5,101 nucleotides of DNA from Phenylobacterium sp. (GTDB lineage: Bacteria; Pseudomonadota; Alphaproteobacteria; Caulobacterales; Caulobacteraceae). The DNA is taken from assembly GCA_028290925.1 (NCBI GenBank), contig JAQGIX010000227.1:1-5101 (forward strand). Direction: 5' to 3'. How positions within the stretch are numbered: the first letter of the stretch is position 1; each line of letters opens with the position of its first letter. This document shows, in pieces, positions 1-5,101 of this stretch. A model generated the notes under the pieces. It was not told where the DNA came from. It saw only the letters and a list, made by a program, of their open reading frames with translations, and did no database searches. Made by a program: the position numbers and the translations under genes.

Positions 1-151
1 CAACGTCGCCTCGGACGTCTTCGTGCAGGACGCCTGGGCGCGCGGCCAGTCCCTGTGCGTCCACGGCTGGGTCTATTCCATCGAGAACGGCCTGGTGACC
101 GACCTGGGCGTCAACGTCGGTGGGCCGGAGGATCTGGCGGAGCTGGTCTGA
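1..151 (+). CDS. beta-carbonic anhydrase, C-terminal fragment (5' end outside window)
   Basis: This is the last 49 codons of a gene that begins left of the window; reading starts at base 2 and ends at TGA 149-151. The translated tail contains the segments VQDAWARGQ and VHGWVYSIENGLVTDLG. This VHGW-(V/I)Y-x(4)-G-L-(V/L)-x-DL pattern is typical of the C-terminus of bacterial beta-class carbonic anhydrases, cytoplasmic zinc enzymes that interconvert CO2 and bicarbonate. The zinc ligands (Cys, Asp/His, Cys) lie upstream and are not visible, so catalytic integrity cannot be judged. The gene converges with the oxygenase gene on the other strand, with 56 bp between the stop codons. The family call is fairly secure; the exact clade is not. 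Confidence 0.85.
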   Translation, partial: NVASDVFVQDAWARGQSLCVHGWVYSIENGLVTDLGVNVGGPEDLAELV

Positions 152-163
152 TTCCGTGACGCG

Positions 164-201
164 CAGCCGGACGGAAAAGTGGCTTCCACTTTTCCTGGCT
201 G
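164..201. repeat. perfect inverted repeat between convergent genes, possible bidirectional terminator
   Basis: GGAAAAGTGG (173-182) is followed by the 3-base loop CTT and then by its exact reverse complement CCACTTTTCC (186-195). An outer 5-bp arm pair, CAGCC (164-168) with GGCTG (197-201), could extend the hairpin across an asymmetric 4/1 internal loop. It sits in the 56-bp gap between two convergent stop codons, so a hairpin would form in transcripts from either side. No clear U-tract follows the stem on either strand, so a classical intrinsic terminator is not demonstrated. It may instead be one copy of a dispersed intergenic palindrome. Confidence 0.65.
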
Positions 202-207
202 TCGCTG

Positions 208-1161
208 CTACGCCAGCTTGATCTCGCGCAGCCGCTCCTGGAGGTACTCGTCGGCGGTGATCGGCTGCGGGTAGCGGTCGGGGTGCTGGGCGTCGACGCA
301 GTTCGGCAGCGTCCTGATCAGGTAGTCCGAGTTGAAGTGCAGGAAAAACGGCGTGGAGTAGCGCGGGAAGCCCCGCCGCTCCGGGGCCGGGTTGACCACC
401 CGGTGCGTCGTCGACGGCAGCTTGTCGTTGGTCAGCCGCTGCAGCATGTCGCCGATGTTGCAGACCAGCGAGCCGGGCGGCGGATTGATCGGCAGCCAGG
501 TCCCGTCCTTCTCCCTGACCTCCAGCCCGGCCTCCTCGGCGCCGAGCAGCAGGGTAATGACGTTGATGTCCTCGTGCGCCGCGGCGCGGATGTGCGGGCC
601 GTCCTTGGGCACCGGCGGATAGTGCAGCAGGCGCAGGATCGAGTTGCCCTCGGCCACCGTGGCGTCGAAGAAATGGCGCTCCTGGCCCAGCCAGGTCGCC
701 ACGGCCTCCAGCACCTTCAGGCCCATGGCGTCCAGCGCGCCGTAGAGCCAGCCCACGGCCGCATGGAACTCCGCCACGTCGGCGTCGGGCCAGACGTTGT
801 CGGGCATGTGGGTGCGGTAGCGGTGGCCGGGGGGCAGGTTCCGGCCGACGTGCCAGAATTCCTTCAGGTCGTGGTGGGTCTCGCCCTTGGCGGTCTCGAC
901 GCCGAACGGCGTGTAGCCGCGCTGGCCCGACACCGACAGCTTGTACTTGCGCTTCACCTCGTCCGGCAGGGCGAAGAACCGCTTGGCGGCGGCCAGCGCC
1001 GCCTCGATCTTCGGATCGGCGAGCCCATGGTCGGAGATCACCGCGAAGCCGTAGCGCGCGAAGCTGTCGCCCAGCGCCCTTGAGAAGCCCTCGAAGTCGC
1101 GGCTGAACGCCTGGAACGAGACGGGCGCGATGGTGCGCGGCAGGGTAGGGGCCTGGCTCAT
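208..1161 (-). CDS. isopenicillin N synthase family 2-oxoglutarate/Fe(II)-dependent oxygenase
   Basis: A 317-residue soluble protein of the isopenicillin N synthase/flavanone dioxygenase-like oxygenases, which use Fe(II), O2 and usually 2-oxoglutarate to oxidise small molecules. The N-terminal DIOX_N region spans about residues 13-110 and includes RGYTPFG (81-87). The C-terminal double-stranded beta-helix carries the iron triad: H196 and D198 in HED, then H253 in STTHRV. R267 and S269 (RYS) form the RxS motif that normally binds the 2-oxoglutarate carboxylate. Spacing and length fit the family and nothing is missing. An in-frame ATG lies 33 codons upstream (at 1260), but the start at 1161 is preferred: it has an AGGA ribosome-binding site, and the extra segment reads as non-conserved Arg/Gly-rich sequence. 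The gene is divergent from scoAB. The substrate cannot be deduced; the RxS motif makes a 2-oxoglutarate user more likely than a true IPNS. Confidence 0.9.
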   Translation of the reverse strand: MSQAPTLPRTIAPVSFQAFSRDFEGFSRALGDSFARYGFAVISDHGLADPKIEAALAAAKRFFALPDEVKRKYKLSVSGQRGYTPFGVETAKGETHHDLKEFWHVGRNLPPGHRYRTHMPDNVWPDADVAEFHAAVGWLYGALDAMGLKVLEAVATWLGQERHFFDATVAEGNSILRLLHYPPVPKDGPHIRAAAHEDINVITLLLGAEEAGLEVREKDGTWLPINPPPGSLVCNIGDMLQRLTNDKLPSTTHRVVNPAPERRGFPRYSTPFFLHFNSDYLIRTLPNCVDAQHPDRYPQPITADEYLQERLREIKLA

Positions 1162-1288
1162 GGCCGCATTCCTACACCCGGACCCGGAACGGCTCCAACC
1201 GCCGGAAATTTGCACAAGACCGCCTCTAGTGTTGGCTTTTCGCGCGAGGCCCGTTCTCAAATCCGGACCCGCGGCTTAAAGAGCGCCC
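1162..1288. promoter_or_regulatory. divergent intergenic region between the oxygenase gene and scoA
   Basis: This 127-bp gap must hold the promoters for both the minus-strand oxygenase and the plus-strand scoAB operon. It is locally less GC-rich around 1205-1262. A TTGCAC hexamer on the plus strand (1210-1215) could be a -35 for scoA, but no good -10 follows at 16-18 bp. A TTGAGA on the minus strand (from 1260) likewise lacks a convincing partner. No clear operator palindrome was seen, so promoter positions are not assigned. Shared regulation of the two sides is possible but unproven. Confidence 0.35.
1170..1173 (-). promoter_or_regulatory. ribosome-binding site deciding the oxygenase start
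   Basis: On the minus strand AGGA lies 8 bases upstream of the ATG at 1161. This supports starting the oxygenase at MSQAPTL rather than at the upstream in-frame ATG at 1260. Confidence 0.6.
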
Positions 1289-2023
1289 ATGGCGAACAAG
1301 CTGACAACGACCGCAGACGAGGCCCTGGCGGGCGTGCTCGTCGACGGCATGACCATCATGGCCGGCGGCTTCGGCCTCTGCGGCATCCCGGAGAACCTGA
1401 TCGCGGCGATCCGCGCCTCGGGGGTCAAGGACCTGACCGTGATCTCCAACAACTGCGGGATCGACGACTTCGGCCTCGGCATCCTGCTGGCCGGCGGGCA
1501 GATCCGGAAGATGATCTCCAGCTACGTCGGCGAGAACAAGCTGTTCGCCGAGCTCTATCTCTCCGGCAAGCTGGAGCTGGAGTTCAATCCGCAGGGCACT
1601 CTGGCCGAGCGCATCCGGGCCGGCGGCGCGGGCATCCCGGCCTTCTTCACCAGGACCGGGGTCGGCACCCTGGTGGCCGAGGGCAAGGAGGTCCGCGAGT
1701 TCGAGGGCGAGCTCTATGTGATGGAGCGCGGCCTCACCGCCGACCTGTCCATCATCAAGGCCTGGAAGGGCGACGCGGCCGGCAACCTCGCCTATCGGCG
1801 CACGGCGCGGAACTTCAACCCGATGATGGCCACGGCCGGCCGGGTGACGATCGCCGAGGTGGAGCAAGTGGTTGAGGTGGGCGCGATCGATCCCGACAAC
1901 ATCCACACGCCCGGCATCTACGTCGATCGGGTGCTGAAGGGCGCGGTGTTCGAGAAGCGTATCGAGCAGCTCACCACCCGGCCGAAACAGGCCGTCGCCG
2001 CCGCCGCCGGGGAGGAAGTCTAA
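1289..2023 (+). CDS. scoA: succinyl-CoA:3-ketoacid CoA-transferase, subunit A
   Basis: A 244-residue cytoplasmic alpha subunit of a class I CoA-transferase. With ScoB it moves CoA from succinyl-CoA to acetoacetate or a related 3-oxoacid, feeding ketone bodies or short-chain acids into acetyl-CoA. The CoA-binding glycine-rich loop is GGFGLCGIPE (residues 26-35). It is followed by NNCGIDDFGLG (54-64), the PQGTLAERIRAGGAGIP segment (101-117) and IHTPGIYVDRV (205-215), all characteristic of ScoA proteins. PcaI-type 3-oxoadipate transferases usually carry a different loop here, so SCOT is favoured. Length is normal for a stand-alone subunit. The start ATG has only a weak upstream purine stretch (AAAGAG, 1278-1283). 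The stop codon overlaps the scoB start by one base. Substrate preference (acetoacetate versus other 3-oxoacids) is inferred. Confidence 0.93.
   Translation: MANKLTTTADEALAGVLVDGMTIMAGGFGLCGIPENLIAAIRASGVKDLTVISNNCGIDDFGLGILLAGGQIRKMISSYVGENKLFAELYLSGKLELEFNPQGTLAERIRAGGAGIPAFFTRTGVGTLVAEGKEVREFEGELYVMERGLTADLSIIKAWKGDAAGNLAYRRTARNFNPMMATAGRVTIAEVEQVVEVGAIDPDNIHTPGIYVDRVLKGAVFEKRIEQLTTRPKQAVAAAAGEEV
2011..2016 (+). promoter_or_regulatory. scoB ribosome-binding site inside the scoA 3' end
   Basis: GGAGGA lies 6 bases before the scoB ATG at 2023, within the last codons of scoA. It fixes the scoB start and, with the TAATG junction, points to coupled translation of the two subunits. Confidence 0.7.
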
Positions 2024-2679
2024 TGGCCTGGACGCGTGAACAGATGGCCGCCCGCGCCGCGCTCGAGCTGCGCGACGGCTTCTACGTCAACCTCGGCATC
2101 GGCATCCCGACCCTGGTGGCCAACTACATCCCGCCCGGCGTCTCGGTGACCCTGCAGAGCGAGAACGGCATGCTGGGCATGGGGCCCTTCCCCTACGAGG
2201 GCGAGGCCGACCCCGACCTGATCAACGCCGGCAAGCAGACCATCACCCAGCTGGCCAGCTCATCGTATTTCTCATCCGCCGACAGCTTCGCCATGATCCG
2301 CGGCGGCCACATCGACCTGTCGATCCTGGGGGCCATGCAGGTGAGCCCCAAGGGCGACCTCGCCAACTGGATGGTGCCCGGCAAGATGGTCAAGGGCATG
2401 GGCGGGGCCATGGACCTAGTGGCCGGCGTCAAGCGCGTGGTCATCGTCATGGAGCATGTGGAGAAGTCGGGGGCTCCGAAGCTGGTCAGGGAATGCTCCC
2501 TGCCGCTCACCGGCCAGAGCGTGGTGGACCTGATCGTCACCGATCTCGGGGTCTTCGACGCCAGCCGGGGCAAGAGCCCGCTGACCCTGCTGGAGCTGGC
2601 GCCCGGCGTCACCCTCGACGAGGTCAAGGCCAAGACCGAGCCAAGCTTCGAAATCGCGAAGAGCCTGGCGCCGGCGTAG
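2023..2679 (+). CDS. scoB: succinyl-CoA:3-ketoacid CoA-transferase, subunit B
   Basis: A 218-residue beta subunit of the same CoA-transferase, carrying the catalytic residue. The motif QSENGMLGMGP (45-55) contains E47, equivalent to the glutamate that forms the glutamyl-CoA thioester in this family (Glu305 of the pig heart enzyme). Also visible are NLGIGIPT (23-30), NAGKQTIT (68-75) and the GGHIDLSILGAMQV stretch (94-107), all typical of ScoB/AtoA-type subunits. Length is normal and the motifs are intact. It begins one base inside the scoA stop (TAATG) behind a strong ribosome-binding site, as expected for a 1:1 heteromeric enzyme. It is followed by a 137-bp gap before the bufferin operon, so it is probably the last gene of its transcript. 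Confidence 0.94.
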   Translation: MAWTREQMAARAALELRDGFYVNLGIGIPTLVANYIPPGVSVTLQSENGMLGMGPFPYEGEADPDLINAGKQTITQLASSSYFSSADSFAMIRGGHIDLSILGAMQVSPKGDLANWMVPGKMVKGMGGAMDLVAGVKRVVIVMEHVEKSGAPKLVRECSLPLTGQSVVDLIVTDLGVFDASRGKSPLTLLELAPGVTLDEVKAKTEPSFEIAKSLAPA

Positions 2680-2741
2680 GGCGGGCGGCCTCGCGAAGAG
2701 ATCACGGCCGGGCCGCGACATAAAAATATCCGAAAACCGCG

Positions 2742-2770
2742 GTAATCGCCCGACCCGACCCCCGCGAATT
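2742..2770 (+). promoter_or_regulatory. candidate ECF-sigma-type promoter for the bufABC-msrA operon
   Basis: In the 137-bp gap before bufA, GTAATC (2742-2747) is separated by 17 bp from CGAATT (2765-2770). A GTAAC-like -35 with a CGAA-type -10 resembles promoters used by extracytoplasmic-function sigma factors. In Caulobacter, bufferin-type genes are reported (from memory) to be under ECF factor SigF, with a similar motif. An AT-rich stretch just upstream (2720-2736), unusual in this GC-rich DNA, could act as an UP-like element. The predicted transcript start near 2777 would give a leader of about 40 bases. This is a pattern match by eye. Confidence 0.4.
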
Positions 2771-2805
2771 GGCGCTTGAGCCCTGGCGGTGGCAGGATCG
2801 AGGCC

Positions 2806-2812
2806 GGAGGAG
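2806..2812 (+). promoter_or_regulatory. bufA ribosome-binding site
   Basis: GGAGGAG ends 4 bases before the ATG at 2817. This strong site selects that start, so that the protein begins with an export signal. The in-frame upstream ATG at 2769 overlaps the candidate -10 element and lacks such a site. Confidence 0.7.
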
Positions 2813-2816
2813 CCGC

Positions 2817-3098
2817 ATGACCAAGACCCAGACCACCCTCGCGGCCGCCGCCATGCTGGCGCTTGCCGCGGGCGCCGCCGCAGCCGCTGACAAGCCCGCC
2901 GACGCCCAGAATGGCAAGGAGAAGTGCTACGGGGTCGCCAAGGCCGGCCAGAACGCCTGCATGGCCGGGCCTGGCACGTCCTGCGCCGGCACCTCCAAGA
3001 TCGACTACGACGGCAAGGCCTGGATGGAGGTCCCGAAGGGGACCTGCGTCACCATCCAGACGCCGAAGGGGCCGGGGTCGCTGACGCCCAAGGCCTGA
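2817..3098 (+). CDS. bufA: DUF2282 bufferin-type RiPP precursor, exported four-cysteine copper-binding peptide
   Basis: A 93-residue small protein of the DUF2282/BufA type. Residues 1-24 form a signal peptide: lysine at 3, then an alanine-rich hydrophobic core, with likely cleavage in the poly-Ala run before D25. The mature part has exactly four cysteines, C37, C48, C56 and C77, in the family pattern KCYGVAKAGQNAC, GTSCAGTSK, YDGKAW and VPKGTC. In described bufferins, MNIO plus partner convert cysteines of such precursors to thiooxazole-type heterocycles, and the periplasmic product binds copper. By family analogy the two central cysteines (C48, C56) are the likely modified ones. It is followed after 10 bases by the modifying enzyme genes bufB and bufC, which supports the assignment. 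Copper as the metal is inferred from the family. Confidence 0.88.
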   Translation: MTKTQTTLAAAAMLALAAGAAAAADKPADAQNGKEKCYGVAKAGQNACMAGPGTSCAGTSKIDYDGKAWMEVPKGTCVTIQTPKGPGSLTPKA

Positions 3099-3108
3099 TG
3101 GAGACTCC

Positions 3109-3957
3109 ATGCGCCAGGGCCTGACCGCCGGCCTCAGCCTGAAGCCGCCCCATGTCGCCGAGGCGGTCGCGGCGCGGGCCGAGGGGCTATGGTTCGAGGT
3201 CCATCCGGAAAACTACATGGCCGCCGGCGGCCCCCGGCTGGCGGGCCTCGCCGCCGTGGCCGAGCGCTGGCCGATCTCCTTGCACGGCGTGGGTCTCTCG
3301 CTGGCGGGGGACGCGCCGCCCGACCCGGACCATCTGGCGGCGCTCAAGCGGCTGGTCGACCGCTTCCAGCCGGCCCTGGTCTCCGAGCACCTGGCCTGGT
3401 CGCGCCACGGAGCAACCTGGCTGCCCGACCTGCTGCCCTTTCCGCGCAGCCGCGCCGCGCTGGACCGCATCGCCGACAATGTCGCGCGGTTGCAGGACGC
3501 CCTTGGGCGGCCCGTGCTCATCGAAAACCCGGCGCTCTACCTGACGCTGACCGGCCACGAGCTCAGCGAGACCGACTTGCTCATCGAGCTGGTCCGCCGG
3601 ACCGGCTGCGGCCTGCTGGTGGACGTCAACAACGCCTACGTCAGCGGCCATAACCTCGGCTATTCGGCCGAGGCCTACCTCGACGCCCTGCCGGCCGAGG
3701 CCGTCGGCGAGATCCACCTGGCGGGCCACGCCGCCGATCCGCGGCTCGGCGGCGAACTGCTGATCGACAGCCACGACGCCCCCGTCGCGGCCTCCGTCTG
3801 GCGGCTCTACGCGCGGCTGATCGCCCGCATCGGCCCGCGGCCCACGCTCATCGAGCGCGACGACAAGCTGCCGGCCTTCGCGGCCCTGATGGCCGAGCGC
3901 GACCGCGCGCATGGCATCCTCACCCGACAGCTCGCCCCAGAGATGGACCATGTCTGA
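3109..3957 (+). CDS. bufB: DUF692 multinuclear non-heme iron oxidase (MNIO), bufferin maturase
   Basis: A 282-residue cytoplasmic TIM-barrel enzyme of the DUF692/MNIO family (relatives MbnB, HvfB). These use a di- or tri-iron centre and O2 to oxidise cysteines in precursor peptides. Candidate metal ligands appear in family order: H59 (HGVGLSL), E93/H94 (SEHLAW), E139 (IENP), D172 and N174/N175 (DVNNAYVS), E201/H203/H207 (EIHLAGH), D220/H222 (DSHD) and E249 (ERD). Length is normal and no key motif is lost. The ATG at 3109 follows GGAG (3100-3103), 10 bases after the bufA stop. The gene overlaps bufC by 8 bases. The inferred substrate is the adjacent BufA, with BufC presenting the precursor. 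The family call is very secure; the exact chemistry on this peptide is inferred. Confidence 0.95.
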   Translation: MRQGLTAGLSLKPPHVAEAVAARAEGLWFEVHPENYMAAGGPRLAGLAAVAERWPISLHGVGLSLAGDAPPDPDHLAALKRLVDRFQPALVSEHLAWSRHGATWLPDLLPFPRSRAALDRIADNVARLQDALGRPVLIENPALYLTLTGHELSETDLLIELVRRTGCGLLVDVNNAYVSGHNLGYSAEAYLDALPAEAVGEIHLAGHAADPRLGGELLIDSHDAPVAASVWRLYARLIARIGPRPTLIERDDKLPAFAALMAERDRAHGILTRQLAPEMDHV

Positions 3958-4720
3958 GCTGGCGCGCTTCCAGACCGCCTTCGCCGAGGCCCTGACCGGC
4001 GATGTCGCGGCGCTCGCGCCGTGGAGCGGCGGCCCTGACGCCGCGCCGCGCCTCTCCGTCTACCGCAACACCGTCGCCAAGGGCTGCGCCGACGCCGTCG
4101 CCGCCCAGTTCCCGACCCTTGTCCGCGTGGTCGGCGAGGCCTGGCTGCGCGACGCCGCGGTGCTGTTCGCCCGCGCCCATCCGCCGGCGAGCCCGCGTCT
4201 CGCGGACTACGGCGCGGCCTTCCCGGACTGGCTCGCCGCCTTCCCGCCGGCCGCTGACCTCCCATGGCTGCCGGGGCTGGCGCGCCTCGACTGGGCCTGG
4301 AGCGAGGCGCTGTTCGCCGCCGACCAGCCGCCGCTCCTAGCCGACGACTTCGCCCGGCTCGCGCCGGACGCCTACGCCAGCCTCGCCGCAGACCTGCATC
4401 CGGCCGCGCGCCTCCTCTGGTTCGCCGATGGAACACCCAGCCTATGGCGCGCCCTGCAGGGCGAGGCGGCGCCCGCCGAGGCCGAGCTTTCGCCGGAGCC
4501 CCAGGGCCTGCTGGTCACCCGCCCCGACCTGGAGGCGCGCCACCAGCTTTTGAGCCGCGGCGCCTTCGCCTTCCTGGAGGCCTGCCGACGCGGGCTCAGC
4601 CTGGCCGCCGCCGGCGAGGCCGCGCTGCAGGCCGAACCCGACCTGCCCCTTGCGGCGACCTTCGCCGACCTGATCGCCGCCGGCGCCTTCGCGCGTCTGC
4701 GGCCCCCAGCTTCCCCATGA
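3950..4720 (+). CDS. bufC: DUF2063 partner protein of MNIO (BufC/HvfC-like)
   Basis: A 256-residue protein with an N-terminal DUF2063 domain. It starts with the typical LARFQTAFAEAL helix, followed by LSVYRNTVAKG (35-45), a conserved FPTL-WL segment (54-67), DYGAAFPDWL (86-95) and LARLDWAW (110-117). The C-terminal half (about 130-256) is a more variable domain. In described systems this protein complexes with the MNIO and recognises the precursor peptide's leader, acting as the RiPP recognition partner. No signal peptide or membrane segment is seen, so it should act in the cytoplasm. The ATG at 3950 lies within the end of bufB (8-base overlap), implying translational coupling. An upstream in-frame ATG at 3911 would add 13 residues with no family resemblance and is not preferred. 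Confidence 0.9.
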   Translation: MSELARFQTAFAEALTGDVAALAPWSGGPDAAPRLSVYRNTVAKGCADAVAAQFPTLVRVVGEAWLRDAAVLFARAHPPASPRLADYGAAFPDWLAAFPPAADLPWLPGLARLDWAWSEALFAADQPPLLADDFARLAPDAYASLAADLHPAARLLWFADGTPSLWRALQGEAAPAEAELSPEPQGLLVTRPDLEARHQLLSRGAFAFLEACRRGLSLAAAGEAALQAEPDLPLAATFADLIAAGAFARLRPPASP

Positions 4721-4733
4721 GAGCCCGACGCCC

Positions 4734-5101
4734 ATGAACAACCGTCTCTTCGCCGCGGTCGCCGCGGCCGCCGTCTTCGCCGCCCAGGCCGCGCCGGCCG
4801 CCGAGGCGCTGAAGACCGCCGTCTTCGCCGGCGGCTGCTTCTGGGGGGTGCAAGGCGTGTTCCAGCACACCAAGGGGGTGCTGGGCGCCGTCTCGGGCTA
4901 CGCCGGCGGCGACAAGAGCACCGCGCAGTACGACACCGTGAGCGGCGGCCGCACCGGCCATGCCGAGTCGGTGCAGGTCACCTTCGACCCGGCCGAGGTC
5001 AGCTACGGCAAGCTGCTGCAGATTTTCTTCTCGGTGGCGCACAACCCCACCGAGCTGAACCGCCCGGGCCCGGACAGCGGCACGCAATACCGCTCGGCGC
5101 T
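4734..5101 (+). CDS. msrA: exported peptide-methionine (S)-S-oxide reductase MsrA, 3' end outside window
   Basis: The first 122 codons of an MsrA, open at the window end. MsrA reduces methionine S-sulfoxide in proteins. Residues 1-23 look like a Sec signal peptide (R4, Ala/Val-rich core, cleavage likely near APAAEA), so the enzyme should work in the periplasm. The catalytic motif is GCFWG with C35. Y66, E78 (GHAE), D114 and Y119 (DSGTQYRS) align by spacing with E. coli Y82, E94, D129 and Y134, so the active site looks complete. Less usual are HNPT instead of the common HDPT, and NRPGPD instead of NRQGPD. The resolving cysteines, and any fused MsrB domain, lie beyond the window. It begins 13 bases after bufC with only a weak GAGAG ribosome-binding site, so it is probably the fourth gene of the bufferin operon. 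Confidence 0.92.
   Translation, partial: MNNRLFAAVAAAAVFAAQAAPAAEALKTAVFAGGCFWGVQGVFQHTKGVLGAVSGYAGGDKSTAQYDTVSGGRTGHAESVQVTFDPAEVSYGKLLQIFFSVAHNPTELNRPGPDSGTQYRSA

Noticed and set aside
283..1083. 266-codon plus-strand open frame within the oxygenase gene
   Set aside because: Its product is Arg/Val/Gln-rich with no motif, while the minus strand has a complete HxD...H...RxS oxygenase.
1162..1260. 33-residue N-terminal extension of the oxygenase from the ATG at 1260
   Set aside because: The extra residues are not typical of the family, and the ATG at 1161 has a well-placed AGGA site.
2684..2736. Possible intrinsic terminator after scoB
   Set aside because: Only short stems can be drawn (CGGC/GCCG at 2705-2715, or CGGCC/GGCCG with a long loop), and the following AT-rich stretch is A-rich rather than a T-run on the transcript strand.
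2769..2816. N-terminal extension of BufA from the ATG at 2769
   Set aside because: It would put an Arg/Trp-rich stretch before the signal peptide, overlaps the candidate -10 element, and lacks a ribosome-binding site, whereas GGAGGAG precedes the ATG at 2817.
2193..3110. 305-codon open frame on the minus strand spanning scoB, the intergenic gap and bufA
   Set aside because: It lies antisense to three well-supported elements and its product is low-complexity Gly/Arg/Pro/Ala-rich with no recognisable motif. Long antisense frames are expected in DNA this GC-rich.
3187..3951. 254-codon open frame on the minus strand within bufB
   Set aside because: It is antisense to a clear MNIO gene with all ligand motifs; the translation shows only charged and Gly-rich sequence and no family pattern.

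Overview
The window is very GC-rich, with short intergenic gaps and near-complete coding. Most likely it is chromosomal DNA of an alphaproteobacterium, plausibly of the Caulobacteraceae (Caulobacter/Phenylobacterium type). This is an inference from base composition and from the bufferin-type locus; no ribosomal or other taxonomic marker is present.

Left part (1-1288): the tail of a plus-strand beta-carbonic anhydrase gene runs in from the left. It converges on a minus-strand gene for an isopenicillin N synthase-like 2-oxoglutarate/Fe(II) oxygenase. Between their 3' ends lies a perfect 10-bp inverted repeat. The oxygenase gene is divergent from the next block across a 127-bp gap.

Middle (1289-2679): a two-gene operon, scoA-scoB, encodes the two subunits of a succinyl-CoA:3-ketoacid CoA-transferase. 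This enzyme activates acetoacetate and related 3-oxoacids for ketone-body or short-chain acid use. The two cistrons share one base (TAATG).

Right part (2817-5101): four tightly packed plus-strand genes look like one operon. They are a small exported four-cysteine DUF2282 protein (BufA-type bufferin precursor), a DUF692 multinuclear non-heme iron oxidase (BufB/MNIO), a DUF2063 partner protein (BufC/HvfC-like), and an exported methionine sulfoxide reductase A cut by the window end. From what is known of the family, BufB with BufC modifies cysteines of BufA, giving a periplasmic copper-binding peptide. The periplasmic MsrA would add repair of oxidised methionines, making the block a metal/oxidant stress unit of the cell envelope. 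A candidate ECF-sigma-type promoter (GTAATC, 17-bp spacer, CGAATT) lies 47 bp upstream of bufA.

The most noteworthy system is this RiPP-metallophore operon with a linked exported MsrA. The family has been described, but the msrA linkage, the absence of a DoxX gene between bufC and msrA, and the promoter candidate merit checking. No tRNA, rRNA, CRISPR array or insertion sequence was seen, and no gene-free stretch exceeds 300 bases.
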